Assembly (NCBI GenBank): GCA_965219965.1 | Contig: OZ244796.1 | Coordinates: 1 to 64,000 of the forward strand | DNA: 64,000 bases | Direction: 5' to 3' | DNA from: G965219965 sp965219965 | Lineage (GTDB): Bacteria; Pseudomonadota; Alphaproteobacteria; RS24 | Position numbers and translations under genes: made by a program | Notes under the pieces: generated by a model | The model's input: only the letters and a program-made list of their open reading frames with translations | Database searches by the model: none | Told to the model about the DNA's origin: nothing | Shown here: positions 25,089 through 33,716 of the stretch, in pieces | How the letters are laid out: each line of letters opens with the position of its first letter | Position numbering within the stretch: position 1 is the first letter of the stretch

Positions 25089-26126
25089 CTATCCCCCCAT
25101 TGCTTTTGCGATTGCTTCGTAGAGGGCGGGGGATTGTTGGGTGTGGGTGTGATGGTTTTTAAGCGTGTCATAGCCCGCTTGGCTCCATTGGTGGGCTTGG
25201 GCGGCGGTGAGGTTTTCTAATGCGGCGCGTAAAGCATGGGCCGCATCGGTCGCATTGGCGGGATTGGCCGCAAGCAGGAATCCGTTTTGATTATGGTTAA
25301 TCAGCGCGGCGGGTCCTTGGGCGCGGCTCGCAATAATGGGCAGGCTGTGATGCCAGCCTTCCAGCACCACCAAACCAAATGGCTCATGGCGCGATGGCAC
25401 AACCAATATATCCAGCGCGTTAAAGAAACGGGTTTTTTCCGCGCCCTGCACCCAACCGATAAATTCAATCGGCAAGCCCGCCGCTTGTCGGCGCAAGGTT
25501 TTTTCTGTCCGACCGCCGCCCGCAATTATGGCGCGATAGGGGCGGGTGCATTTTTTCAGTGCGGCAATGAATATGTCCAATCCTTTTTCTGGCGCGAACC
25601 GCCCCAAAGCCCCAATGGTCAGCGGGCGGTCGGCAGGCGGAAAGGGGCGCGGCTGAAAGGGCTGCGTCATGTTCAGCGCGTTTGGCACATAATAAGCCCG
25701 CCGCGTGTCATAACCGCTTTGCGCCAGCGCGTCTTGCATATAGCGGGCGGGGTAAATAATGTGCGGCGCGGGCAGCAGGCGGGCGGTTTTGCCGCCATGA
25801 TGCACCGCCAATAGCGGACACATATTATCGGCGGCGGCCAGCACTAATTTAAGCGGCTGGGCGTTGTGCAAGATAATGGCATCGGGCTGGGCTTGGCGCA
25901 AAATGTGCCGCAGCCGCGCAATGGTGTGCGGATTCCAATGGCCGCGCTTGGCCGCAATGTGGCGGGTGGTGATGCGTGCGGTTTTTATTTTGTCCGCCAG
26001 CAAAGCATCGGGCGGCATGATGGCGGTGACGTGATACCCCGCCTTTGTGAGATGCTGGTTGTAATCTAAAAAAACCTGCTCAAGCCCGCCAAGCGTTTTG
26101 TGATAGGTGATATTGGCAATACGCAT
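25089..26126 (-). CDS. Glycosyltransferase, GT4 family
   Basis: A 345-residue GT-B enzyme. The N-terminal domain begins MRIANITYHKTLGGLEQVFL, the usual glycine-rich acceptor-side loop. The C-terminal domain has LTIGALGRFAPEKGLDIFI, then VVPSRHEPFGLVVLEGW, the sugar-nucleotide binding EX7E-type motif of GT4. Probably acts at the cytosolic face of the inner membrane in lipopolysaccharide or other envelope glycan synthesis. Donor and acceptor cannot be told. An AGGA ribosome binding site precedes the ATG. Confidence 0.88.
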   Translation of the reverse strand: MRIANITYHKTLGGLEQVFLDYNQHLTKAGYHVTAIMPPDALLADKIKTARITTRHIAAKRGHWNPHTIARLRHILRQAQPDAIILHNAQPLKLVLAAADNMCPLLAVHHGGKTARLLPAPHIIYPARYMQDALAQSGYDTRRAYYVPNALNMTQPFQPRPFPPADRPLTIGALGRFAPEKGLDIFIAALKKCTRPYRAIIAGGGRTEKTLRRQAAGLPIEFIGWVQGAEKTRFFNALDILVVPSRHEPFGLVVLEGWHHSLPIIASRAQGPAALINHNQNGFLLAANPANATDAAHALRAALENLTAAQAHQWSQAGYDTLKNHHTHTQQSPALYEAIAKAMGG

Positions 26127-26230
26127 AAATGTTTTCCTGTTTGCGTTTGTCTGCGCGTGCCATGAGTGGCGACCAATTATAGCAACCTAACCGGCCTGTG
26201 CCAATTTTTGTGGGCGCACTGCCACCATTT

Positions 26231-26539
26231 TTATTTCTTAATTGACGGGCAAATTTCATGCTTAAAGTCAAACCAGAATATTTGAAATACTCTTTCTTCG
26301 CGGTTGCCCCAAATCCTGATTTCCCCATTTACCCGTAAAGAAAACAGCACGTCGTAATCATCTTTTTTCATAGTCTCTAAACGCTTTCGCGCTTCGGGAA
26401 TGATTTTTGAAGTTTCAATTTCATGGTTGCTGGTTTTATTTTGTTTACCGTGCGTTTGCGACTCTATCTCAGCCCAAGTCATTGATTCTCTGCTGGTGAG
26501 ATGTGGGAGAACGATTTCTTTCCAGCTCTCTTCATTCAC
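26231..26539 (-). CDS. Toxin-like partner of the Panacea antitoxin (start uncertain)
   Basis: A 102-residue product from a GTG at 26539, with core MTWAEIESQTHG, a basic helix IIPEARKRLE, and LFSLRVNGEIRIWG, ending FWFDFKHEICPSIKK. I recall this pattern from small proteins paired with SocA/GepA-type (DUF4065) proteins; no activity is certain. The odd feature is the start. The same frame stays open upstream for 50 more codons, to 26689, with protein-like sequence (KNPELAVDSFAYRKETPVWQ). It contains no ATG, GTG or TTG before 26539 and directly abuts the UAG stop of the Panacea gene. So the homologous N-terminus is either lost, or made by stop readthrough, or the pair is a broken fusion. AT-rich relative to neighbours. 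Confidence 0.55.
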   Translation of the reverse strand: MNEESWKEIVLPHLTSRESMTWAEIESQTHGKQNKTSNHEIETSKIIPEARKRLETMKKDDYDVLFSLRVNGEIRIWGNREERVFQIFWFDFKHEICPSIKK

Positions 26540-26689
26540 ACAGCTCCACCCCCATTTGCTATCATTGTCAACTTTGCCAAATTGCCAAACAGGGGTTTCT
26601 TTGCGATAAGCAAAGGAATCGACAGCAAGTTCTGGATTTTTCGAGAGTGGAGTAGAATTAGGGTCTTCGTTCCCCGATTTTTTCTCTTC

Positions 26690-27136
26690 CTACGCTTGTC
26701 CCTGGATTTGCCCATAATATTTAATCATGCTCTCTGGCGTAATTTTCTTATTGCTTCTTTCGCCCTCAGGAACACCATTGCGGGCAATTTTCCACGGGTC
26801 TTCCATATGGGTGATGTCACTTAGCTGTTTTGAAGTGTATTCCCCATAAAACTCAATGACTCTATCAATAGTATCTTTTTGATAATCTTCTAGTTTAGAA
26901 GAATCACCGCCCTCAATTTCTGAAACGTCATATTGACGGCGATGCTTTGCGTATAGCCCTTTAATTACAGGCCCACCCGCCCAAGCTTCAATGTCGTTAC
27001 TGAACAATGCTTGTTCATCCCATACCAATGACCAAGCTTGCGAATAGTAACACAGCTTTTGCAGTTTCATAGCGGGCGTTGTGCCACGCTTTTCCAGAAT
27101 ATACTGGGCAACATCTTCTGCTTTGATGGACATCAT
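26690..27136 (-). CDS. Panacea (DUF4065, SocA/GepA-like) antitoxin
   Basis: A 148-residue single-domain protein. It starts MMSIKAEDVAQYILEK and continues TPAMKLQKLCYYSQAWSLVW and IEAWAGGPVIKGLYAKHR, the signature of the Panacea/DUF4065 domain. It ends with KITPESMIKYYG. Panacea proteins neutralise many different partner toxins encoded beside them, and SocA in Caulobacter acts as a proteolytic adaptor for its toxin. The toxin-like frame follows downstream in the same frame after a single UAG. GGAG is placed five bases ahead of the ATG. Located between two glycosyltransferase genes, with AT-rich composition suggesting acquisition. Confidence 0.8.
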   Translation of the reverse strand: MMSIKAEDVAQYILEKRGTTPAMKLQKLCYYSQAWSLVWDEQALFSNDIEAWAGGPVIKGLYAKHRRQYDVSEIEGGDSSKLEDYQKDTIDRVIEFYGEYTSKQLSDITHMEDPWKIARNGVPEGERSNKKITPESMIKYYGQIQGQA

Positions 27137-27245
27137 AAAGCTCCAAGCTCCTTTTGATTCGACCCAGTGTATACCATTGTCGTTTTAATTCAACAATTTT
27201 GTTCTATAAATGTTCATGTAGGGCTATTCTCTGCCTGCCCACGCA

Positions 27246-28091
27246 TCATCTCTCTTTATTATACTTCTCATAAAGTTTGGCGAAGCGCAGGGTTCGGCGG
27301 GTGCTGTGGATGACGGCTTCCATAAAGCCTTCAATGCCCCACATAAAAAAGCGGCGCAGGATATAGCATTTGAAAAAAGTCGCAAAAGGTTCAGCGATAA
27401 TGCGTGCCACTGATACGCGCCGCCCACGGCTAAACATTTCTTCGGCCTGCATGGTGGTGTAATGATTTATTTTATCCATTTCATGCGCGTAGGAACGGAA
27501 AGAATAATGCAACACCACGCCTTTGAGTTTGCCGATTTGGCGGCTTGTTGTGTGCGGCTCTTTCAAAATCACGGAATCATGCGTGGTGCTGTCGCGGAAT
27601 TCGGCCTTATGGCGATTGTAAAGACGGACGAAATCTCCGCCCGGCCCAAAACGCGAAAACCGCCGCTTCGGGTTGGGCGACATAAGAATCCAGCGCATGC
27701 GATAGGCGGCATATTGGAAATTATTTTGTGCGAAAAGGGCGGTGATGGAGTCGCGCAAAGCGGGCGTGACCACTTCATCGGCATCTAAATTAAACAGCCA
27801 ATCATTGCGGCATTGCGCCTCGCCATAACGTTTTTGCGCGCCATAGCCTTCCCAATCTTTATGAAAAACCCGCGCCCCGTACTGCGCGGCAATATCGGCG
27901 GTGTCGTCTTGATTATCGCTATTAATAATGACAATGACTTCATCCACCCAATCGGCCACGCTGGCAAGGGTGCGGCCAATGCGGTCGGCTTCATTATGGG
28001 CAATGATGAAAACCGAAAGCGGCAGGGGCTTTCGGGCCGCCTTCTGGGCAGATTGGTCGGAAGGGGAAGGGGTGCGCGCCATGATGTTTGG
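27246..28091 (-). CDS. Glycosyltransferase, GT2 family (WaaE/KdtX-like)
   Basis: GT-A enzyme beginning LPLSVFIIAHNEADRIGRTL, with VDEVIVIINSDNQDDTADIA and the metal-binding DxD as FNLDADEVVTP. HYSFRSYAHEMDKINHYT and a hydrophobic C-terminal amphipathic stretch are typical of WaaE/KdtX-type lipopolysaccharide-core glucosyl- or heptosyltransferases. The reading frame opens at 28199, but that extension contains the 23S rRNA promoter. The ATG at 28091 (MPNIMARTP) is therefore preferred, giving about 281 residues. It diverges from the rRNA unit. Confidence 0.85.
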   Translation of the reverse strand, partial: PNIMARTPSPSDQSAQKAARKPLPLSVFIIAHNEADRIGRTLASVADWVDEVIVIINSDNQDDTADIAAQYGARVFHKDWEGYGAQKRYGEAQCRNDWLFNLDADEVVTPALRDSITALFAQNNFQYAAYRMRWILMSPNPKRRFSRFGPGGDFVRLYNRHKAEFRDSTTHDSVILKEPHTTSRQIGKLKGVVLHYSFRSYAHEMDKINHYTTMQAEEMFSRGRRVSVARIIAEPFATFFKCYILRRFFMWGIEGFMEAVIHSTRRTLRFAKLYEKYNKER

Positions 28092-28161
28092 CATATTGCT
28101 AAAGCCCCGCGGCAATGTCAACAGGCGGGGATTTCTGCTCTTTTTGCCGCTTAAATAGGGC

Positions 28162-28189
28162 TTGACGCTTGGTTTAGATGGTGTATAAC
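28162..28189 (+). promoter_or_regulatory. Promoter of the 23S-5S rRNA unit
   Basis: TTGACG (28162-28167), 16 bases, then TATAAC (28184-28189): nearly consensus hexamers, as expected for an rRNA promoter. It lies about 400 bases ahead of mature 23S RNA with no gene between, so 23S and 5S appear to have their own promoter. Confidence 0.65.
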
Positions 28190-28270
28190 GGCCTTCCACT
28201 CAGGCGAGGTTTGAAGCGATGACGGATGCGTCTTTGATACATCCGTAGGTTTTTAATGCTGGCCTGATTG

Positions 28271-28282
28271 TGCTGTTTGACA
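28271..28282 (+). promoter_or_regulatory. boxA-like antitermination element in the rRNA leader
   Basis: TGCTGTTTGACA matches the boxA consensus TGCTCTTTAACA at 10 of 12 positions, about 85 bases into the predicted leader transcript. The rest of the 400-base leader holds no tRNA, no 16S fragment and no open frame I can support. Confidence 0.5.
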
Positions 28283-29624
28283 TTGTGAAGAAGAGATTTA
28301 CCTGAACCTGCATGAGCCGTTCAGCGTGGTTTTATTTATGTGCCAAGGGTGTTCCTACTCTTTGGTGGCCGCGACGAACTTTGCAGATGTGTCAGTGTTT
28401 TGCACTGGCTGGGGCTACCCAGCTCTATTCGGGTTAATCTGGCAAATATTTTGATTTGCTGTTGGTTCTCAAGCCAGCAGTGGATCTCTAGGTCTTGAAT
28501 GTCGCTCGCTTCTTTTGGAGCGTTTGATATTCATAACTAATCGTAAATCATCATTTTAATTTTGATTTTGAAAAATGGTGATAATGAGAACAATCAAGTG
28601 TCTTAAGGGCAGTTGGTGAATGCCTTGGCATTGAGAGGCGATGAAGGACGTGGCACGCTGCGATAAGCTGCGGGGAGTTGTGAGCAAACTTTAATCCGTA
28701 GATTTCCGAATGGGGAAACCCGACACATATGTGTCATTGCGCGTTGAATTTATAGGCGCGCAAAGCGAACCCGGGGAACTGAAACATCTAAGTACCCGGA
28801 GGAAAAGACATCAAACGAGATTCTGTTAGTAGTGGCGAGCGAACGCGGAACAGGCCAATGCCAATTTTGCTGTAACTGGAACAAGCTGGAAAGCTTGGCC
28901 GTAGTGGGTGATAGCCCCGTACAGGTGTTCAGCGAAGTTGGATTTGAGTAGGGCGGGACACGTGAAATCCTGTCTGAACGTGGGGGGACCACCCTCCAAG
29001 CCTAAATACTCCTCAATGACCGATAGTGAACCAGTACCGTGAGGGAAAGGTGAAAAGCACCCCGACAAGGGGAGTGAAATAGACCCTGAAACCGATTGCC
29101 TACAATCAGTTGGAGCCGCTTTTGCGGTGACAGCGTACCTTTTGTATAATGGGTCAGTGACTTAATTTGACGAGCGAGCTTAAACCGTTAGGTGTAGGCG
29201 TAGCGAAAGCGAGTCTGAACAGGGCGTTCAGTTCGTTGGATTAGACCCGAAACCGAGTGATCTAGATATGAGCAGGTTGAAGGTGCGGTAACACGCACTG
29301 GAGGACCGAACCCACTTATGTTGAAAAATGAGGGGATGACTTGTGTCTAGGGGTGAAAGGCCAATCAAACTCGGAAATAGCTGGTTCTCCGCGAAATCTA
29401 TTTAGGTAGAGCGTCGCACGAATACTCTCGGGGGTAGAGCACTGGATGGGCTAGGGGGCTTCACCGCTTACCAAACCTAACCAAACTCCGAATACCGAGA
29501 AGTAATATGCGGCAGACAGGCTATGGGTGCTAAGGTCCATAGCCGAAAGGGAAACAGCCCAGACCGCCAATTAAGGTCCCCAAGTGTTGACTAAGTGGGA
29601 AAGGAAGTGGAACGGCCAAAACAA

Positions 29625-29655
<31 letters not shown>

Positions 29656-29837
29656 TAAAGATAGCGTAACAGCTCACTGGTCTAATTAAGCTATTCTGCG
29701 CCGAAAATGTAACGGGGCTAAAGTCAACCACCGAAATTGCGGGTGCTTGGGAGTTCAAAATCTATTGATTGCGGCAGGTGCGCTGGTTTTTCCAGCCGCT
29801 TTGCCGTGATTTTATTGAGTTTTTTTAATTTTTGTGT

Positions 29838-30005
29838 ATGAATATTTTTATGGAAAAGAAACGTAAAAGAATGGGTGGGCGTAAGGATGTGTCTATGCGC
29901 CCTGACAAGCTGGCGGCGGGCGGCATATCAACCAATGATGTGCTGAAAATCGCTAAAAGAAGTTTCAAACGTTTTGATGCGCTTTATCGTAAGCTGGCAG
30001 AATAG
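29838..30005 (+). CDS. Small basic open frame inside the 23S intervening sequence
   Basis: 55 codons from ATG 29838 (or 51 from ATG 29850). The peptide is strongly basic: it begins MNIFMEKKRKRMGGRKD and continues LAAGGISTNDVLKIAKRSFK, ending ALYRKLAE. It is unlike the roughly 120-residue four-helix proteins known from some 23S intervening sequences. No Shine-Dalgarno is seen, and the region would be part of rRNA precursor, so translation is doubtful. The composition looks protein-like rather than random, which is why it is listed. The stop overlaps the GTG of a second frame (TAGTG). Confidence 0.3.
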   Translation: MNIFMEKKRKRMGGRKDVSMRPDKLAAGGISTNDVLKIAKRSFKRFDALYRKLAE

Positions 30006-30076
30006 TGCTTGCTGAAAAAGACAAAAAAGCGAAAAAGTCCAAAGAAGCTAAAACCAGAACCAGAACCAATAGATAG
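30005..30076 (+). CDS. Second tiny Lys-rich frame inside the 23S intervening sequence
   Basis: A GTG overlapping the previous stop opens 23 codons, reading VLAEKDKKAKKSKEAKTRTR and ending TNR. Extremely Lys/Arg-rich. It could be a coupled peptide or the frameshifted tail of the first frame. Its 3' end lies in the closing stem of the intervening sequence. Coding status is speculative. Confidence 0.2.
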   Translation: MLAEKDKKAKKSKEAKTRTRTNR

Positions 30077-30258
30077 ATTTTGATCTCTCAAGCGCGGTAG
30101 CGGAGCGTTCCGTAAGCTGTTGAAGGTGTGGTGTGAGCCATGCTGGAGGTATCGGAAGTGAGAATGCTGACATGAGTAACGACAAGGAGAGTGAGAAACT
30201 CTCCCGCCGAAAGTCCAAGGGTTCCTGCACAATGCTAATCAGAGCAGGGTTAGTCGGC

Positions 30259-30291
<33 letters not shown>

Positions 30292-30620
30292 GAATGAGGT
30301 TAATATTCCTCAACTCGCGGGATGTGACGAATTGCGTAAGTTGTTTTTCCTTATTGGATTGGAAAAGCCGCGAAGCAGTTCCAGGAAATAGCACCCGCAG
30401 ATGAACCGTACCCTAAACCGACACAGGTGGACAGGTAGAGCATACCAAGGCGCTTGAGAGAACGATGCTGAAGGAACTCGGCAAAATGCCTCCGTAACTT
30501 CGGGAGAAGGAGGCCCGCTTGGAAGGCAACTTCTGGGCGGGGGCACAGACCAGGGGGTAGCGACTGTTTATTAAAAACACAGGGCTCTGCGAAGTCGCAA
30601 GACGACGTATAGGGTCTGAC

Positions 30621-30651
<31 letters not shown>

Positions 30652-30661
30652 GGTGCAAGCC

Positions 30662-30722
<61 letters not shown>

Positions 30723-30723
30723 A

Positions 30724-30759
<36 letters not shown>

Positions 30760-31188
30760 CGACTTCCCCGCTGTCTCCAGCATCGACTCAGTGAAATTGA
30801 ACTCCCCGTGAAGATGCGGGGTTCCCTCGGTTAGACGGAAAGACCCCGTGAACCTTTACTACAGCTTTGCAGTGGCATTAGTGACGGCATGTGTAGAATA
30901 GGTGGTAGGCTTTGAAGCGGGGGCGCCAGTCCTTGTGGAGCCACAAAGTGAAATACCACCCTTATCTTCATTGATGTCTAACCGCGATGCGTTATCCGCA
31001 TTCGGGACCCTGCATGGTGGGTAGTTTGACTGGGGCGGTCGCCTCCCAAAGAGTAACGGAGGCGCGCGATGGTAGGCTCAGGCCGGTCGGAAATCGGTCG
31101 TTGAGTGCAATGGCAAAAGCCTGCCTGACTGCGAGTCTGACAAGACGAGCAGAGACGAAAGTCGGTCATAGTGATCCGGTGGTCCCGC

Positions 31189-31242
<54 letters not shown>

Positions 31243-31271
31243 GACGCCCAAGAGTCCATATCGACGGCGTT

Positions 31272-31311
<40 letters not shown>

Positions 31312-31427
31312 GAGCAGGTCCCAAGGGTTTGGCTGTTCGCCAATTAAAGCGGTACGTGAGCTGGGTTTAGAACGTCGTGAGACAGTTTGGTCCCTATCTG
31401 CCGTGGGTGTAGGAAATTTGAGAGGAG

Positions 31428-31458
<31 letters not shown>

Positions 31459-31517
31459 ATACCTCTGGTGGAGCTGTTGTCGCGCCTGCGGCACTGCAGC
31501 GTAGCTAAGTATGGACA

Positions 31518-31551
<34 letters not shown>

Positions 31552-31723
31552 CCCTCAAAACCAGATTTCCCTTGAGAACCGTGGAAGACCACCACGTTGA
31601 TAGGCCGGATGTGGAAGCGCAGTGATGTGTGTAGCTTACCGGTACTAATCGTTCGATTGATTTGATTGTTCTCATTTTCTCCATTTTTGTTTTATATTTG
31701 CCGATTTATTGTTGCCCTGAGCC

Positions 31724-31842
31724 GGCCTGGTGGCTATGGCGAAGCGCCTGAACCCGATCCCATCCCGAACTCGGCCGTTAAACGCTTCAGCGCTGATGGT
31801 ACTGCATCTTAAGGTGTGGAAGAGTAGGTCGTCGCCAGGCCT
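31724..31842 (+). rRNA. rrf: 5S ribosomal RNA
   Basis: About 119 bases. The terminal stem GGCCTGG (31724-31730) pairs with CCAGGCC (31835-31841). The conserved internal blocks CCCGATCCCATCCCGAACTC, GTTAAACGC, CGCTGATGGTACTG and GAGTAGGTCG are all present. It follows 23S by about 50 bases. The tRNA-fMet usually next in alphaproteobacterial rRNA operons is about 5.1 kb away at 36943. Confidence 0.93.
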
Positions 31843-32039
31843 GCCCAGGGCAATAATTTTTAATCTCTTCTTCGCGGTGTTACCAAAACTTCCCCCAACA
31901 TAAAATTTATCGTTAGAACACAATGGGTTGAGCCAAAACCCCCGCCGCGCCCTTGAAATGGGCGGGTGGCGTGCTTATGTGTATTGTATCCCCAAAATGG
32001 TTTTGGGGTGTGGTAGGTAATTTAATGAAGGAGGCGATT

Positions 32040-32174
32040 ATGCCTTTTGGAAGAGATAGAAATCAAGCCGATTTGGATAATCACGCTAACCAGATGAATC
32101 CAAACAATGATGAGTATTACAACTCACGCGGCGATGATCCAGATGATCATTATGATGACAAGGAAGATAAGTAA
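32040..32174 (+). CDS. Small hydrophilic acidic protein (ANQMNPNN type)
   Basis: 44 residues beginning MPFGRDRNQADLDNHANQMN and ending with an Asp/Glu-rich tail (DDPDDHYDDKEDK). No hydrophobic core, so probably disordered. GAAGGAGG is placed ideally before the ATG at 32040, which is why this start is preferred over a longer frame opening at 31953. The ANQMNPNN core recurs in the 50-residue protein at 33222. I have seen small uncharacterised bacterial proteins with such NPNN cores; function unknown. A strong GC hairpin lies upstream (about 31951-31980). Confidence 0.6.
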   Translation: MPFGRDRNQADLDNHANQMNPNNDEYYNSRGDDPDDHYDDKEDK

Positions 32175-32218
32175 TCTGCCTTGAGGCAAGGGGGGTAGTT
32201 TTATAAAGGAGTGATAAA

Positions 32219-32482
32219 ATGTCCAACTATGACTATTTGAAGGATTGGAAACATGCTTTGAGGGGTGGGTTTCGCTTCGATTCAATTGCCCCCTTTGCTG
32301 TTCATTCAAATGATGCAATGCATGCAGAGAGAATGATTGAACTTTGTAAAAAAGATGGCATCTCAAATAATGAGGTTCTGGAATACGCCGAAGAGTTTTT
32401 GATAGAACGTGGGTGTTCCGCAGAAAAAATTGCCGAAGAATTAGAGCGCGTTGATAGATTTATTGGCATCAGGCTAGATTAA
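32219..32482 (+). CDS. Small hypothetical protein
   Basis: 87 residues, MSNYDYLKDWKHALRGGFRF at the start, then helical and acidic (MHAERMIELCKK, ILEYAEEFLIERGC-like pattern, EKIAEELERVDRF). No signal peptide or membrane span. I do not recognise a family. GGAG precedes the ATG by about eight bases. It lies 44 bases after the acidic small protein and may be co-transcribed with it. Confidence 0.6.
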   Translation: MSNYDYLKDWKHALRGGFRFDSIAPFAVHSNDAMHAERMIELCKKDGISNNEVLEYAEEFLIERGCSAEKIAEELERVDRFIGIRLD

Positions 32483-32554
32483 AACTATATATTTTTCTGG
32501 GTTCGGATAGTATCCTCATAACACATATTTTAACTTTTAACGGAGGCATGTGTT

Positions 32555-32854
32555 ATGGGACGATATATATTTTCTACGAAAACTTGGCTGTGCGTTGTCT
32601 GCGCGGCCATTATGCTTGCACCAAGCATTTCTTATGCTCGGGAGAATTTTCCGATACCTTTAAGTGGTTCAGGACGTTATGTTGCTGGTTTTCTGCATGG
32701 CATAGGTTTTGGCGCTGGTGTCGTTCTGGATACTGAAACAGGAAAATTATGGCACATACGCGGCTCTAATGATGCGCTCTATTTGAAACCAGTGCCATAT
32801 GTAAAGGATTGCCCTAAACCTGCAGATGGCGGGCAGTATGACTGCACACCATAA
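32555..32854 (+). CDS. Small exported protein
   Basis: 99 residues with a classical signal peptide: basic start, hydrophobic WLCVVCAAIMLAP, cleavage after SISYA. The mature part is about 70 residues and carries a Gly-rich stretch (AGFLHGIGFGAGVVLDTETG) and two Cys near the C-terminus (DCPKPADGGQYDC) that could form a disulfide. CGGAGG ribosome binding site in front. Family unknown; likely periplasmic. Confidence 0.6.
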   Translation: MGRYIFSTKTWLCVVCAAIMLAPSISYARENFPIPLSGSGRYVAGFLHGIGFGAGVVLDTETGKLWHIRGSNDALYLKPVPYVKDCPKPADGGQYDCTP

Positions 32855-32881
32855 TCAAACGAATAATAATTGGAGGGAAAA

Positions 32882-33142
32882 ATGAAACGCATATTGTTTA
32901 GCCTTATTGCTGTTTTTCTTGCCGCTGGTTTTCTGGCGGGTTGTCAGGTTTCAGAAAGTGTCGGCATTCAATATTTAGACCGCGAGAAAGTTGTTGTTGA
33001 AGCCATTCCTTCCCCTGACCATATGGTGACTGAAAACATAAAAAAAGCGGCCAGTGATGGTTGTGGCCGATATGGGAAAACAGCCGAATATGTGGGCGTG
33101 TCCCATGGGTTACATCACCAATTCCTCTTCCTTTGTAGATAG
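32882..33142 (+). CDS. Small lipoprotein
   Basis: 86 residues from the ATG at 32882, which follows GGAGGG. The N-terminus MKRILFSLIAVFLAAGFLAG followed by Cys is a lipoprotein signal with lipobox LAGC. The mature part contains paired Cys and CGRYGKTAEYVGVSHG. Function unknown. Fourth in a row of small same-strand genes inserted between 5S rRNA and tRNA-fMet. Confidence 0.6.
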   Translation: MKRILFSLIAVFLAAGFLAGCQVSESVGIQYLDREKVVVEAIPSPDHMVTENIKKAASDGCGRYGKTAEYVGVSHGLHHQFLFLCR

Positions 33143-33221
33143 ATTTTGCGCCCACCACCCCCACCCACGCCCTTGAAGTGGGGGCGGTAATTTTATATAT
33201 GTGATATGAAAGGAGATTGTT

Positions 33222-33374
33222 ATGGCGAAAAACAAACAATCGGGGCGCGGGAATTCTCGTGCCGACCAGAAAAACCCGAATAATCCGGCCAATAAGGCGG
33301 CACGGGATAATCGGGCCAATCAAATGAACGCAAATAATCCTGCGTTTCGTAAAAATACGGGCAGAGGCCGATAG
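33222..33374 (+). CDS. Small hydrophilic basic protein (ANQMNPNN type), paralogue of the 32040 gene
   Basis: 50 residues, too short for most gene callers: MAKNKQSGRGNSRADQKNPN, then NRANQMNANNPAFRKNTGRGR. AAAGGAG precedes the ATG. The ANQMNxNN core is shared with the acidic protein at 32040, but the charge is opposite. Both genes are preceded by GC hairpins with the common text CGCCCTTGAARTGGG. Likely disordered; function unknown. Confidence 0.55.
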   Translation: MAKNKQSGRGNSRADQKNPNNPANKAARDNRANQMNANNPAFRKNTGRGR

Positions 33375-33546
33375 GCGCACAGCACGGGCGCGGTAATGTG
33401 CAAGCGGTGTCGTGTTGTCGCGGGGGTTTTCCACGCTTTTATCCACAGGTTTCGCATTTTTGAGGCGCGTCTGGTGAGGCGGGAAGCCGCGCTCAGCGCG
33501 TGTTTAGGCGTATTGCCCCGCATCGCTCTGCACCACAGCACCCGCC

Positions 33547-33675
33547 GCGTTAAAAAAGTTCAACAGAAAGCCGAGATGCTCTATCGCCATCTCGCACCCG
33601 CGCCGCACCCACCCCCGCGCCGCCGCGCAACTAAAAAAGTTCAACATAGCGGCGAGGTGCTGTATCATCGCCGCG
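33547..33675. repeat. Two hairpin units with shared AAAAAAGTTCAACA
   Basis: The gap 33375-33716 has no convincing gene. It contains AAAAAAGTTCAACA at 33552-33565 and 33633-33646 (81 bases apart). Each is followed closely by a seven-base-pair hairpin: CGAGATG/CATCTCG (33572-33594) and GCGGCGA/TCGCCGC (33649-33674). The stem sequences differ while the structure is kept. Confidence 0.5.
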
Positions 33676-33716
33676 ACCGCCCCGCATAAGGCAGGGGCGC
33701 AGGGCGAGGGGGCGCA

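Larger units (their letters stand above)
29743..30095 (+). other. 23S rRNA intervening sequence in helix 45
   Basis: The conserved 23S text stops after ACCGAAATTGCGG and resumes at GGTAGCGGAGCGTTCCGTAAGC, the two sides of helix 45 (about E. coli 1165-1185). Between them the ends pair in a long stem: 29743-29770 with 30068-30095, 28 positions with about 23 canonical pairs plus some G-U. It includes an uninterrupted run around TCAAAATCTAT. This is the architecture of known intervening sequences, which RNase III removes without religation, leaving a fragmented but working 23S. A second hairpin sits at about 29771-29806. The interior holds two short basic reading frames. Position and stem are seen; excision is inferred. 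Confidence 0.85.

Noticed and set aside
33396..33689. 97-codon frame in the accessory block
   Set aside because: It crosses two hairpin repeats, has no ribosome binding site and reads as Arg/Pro/His-rich low complexity.
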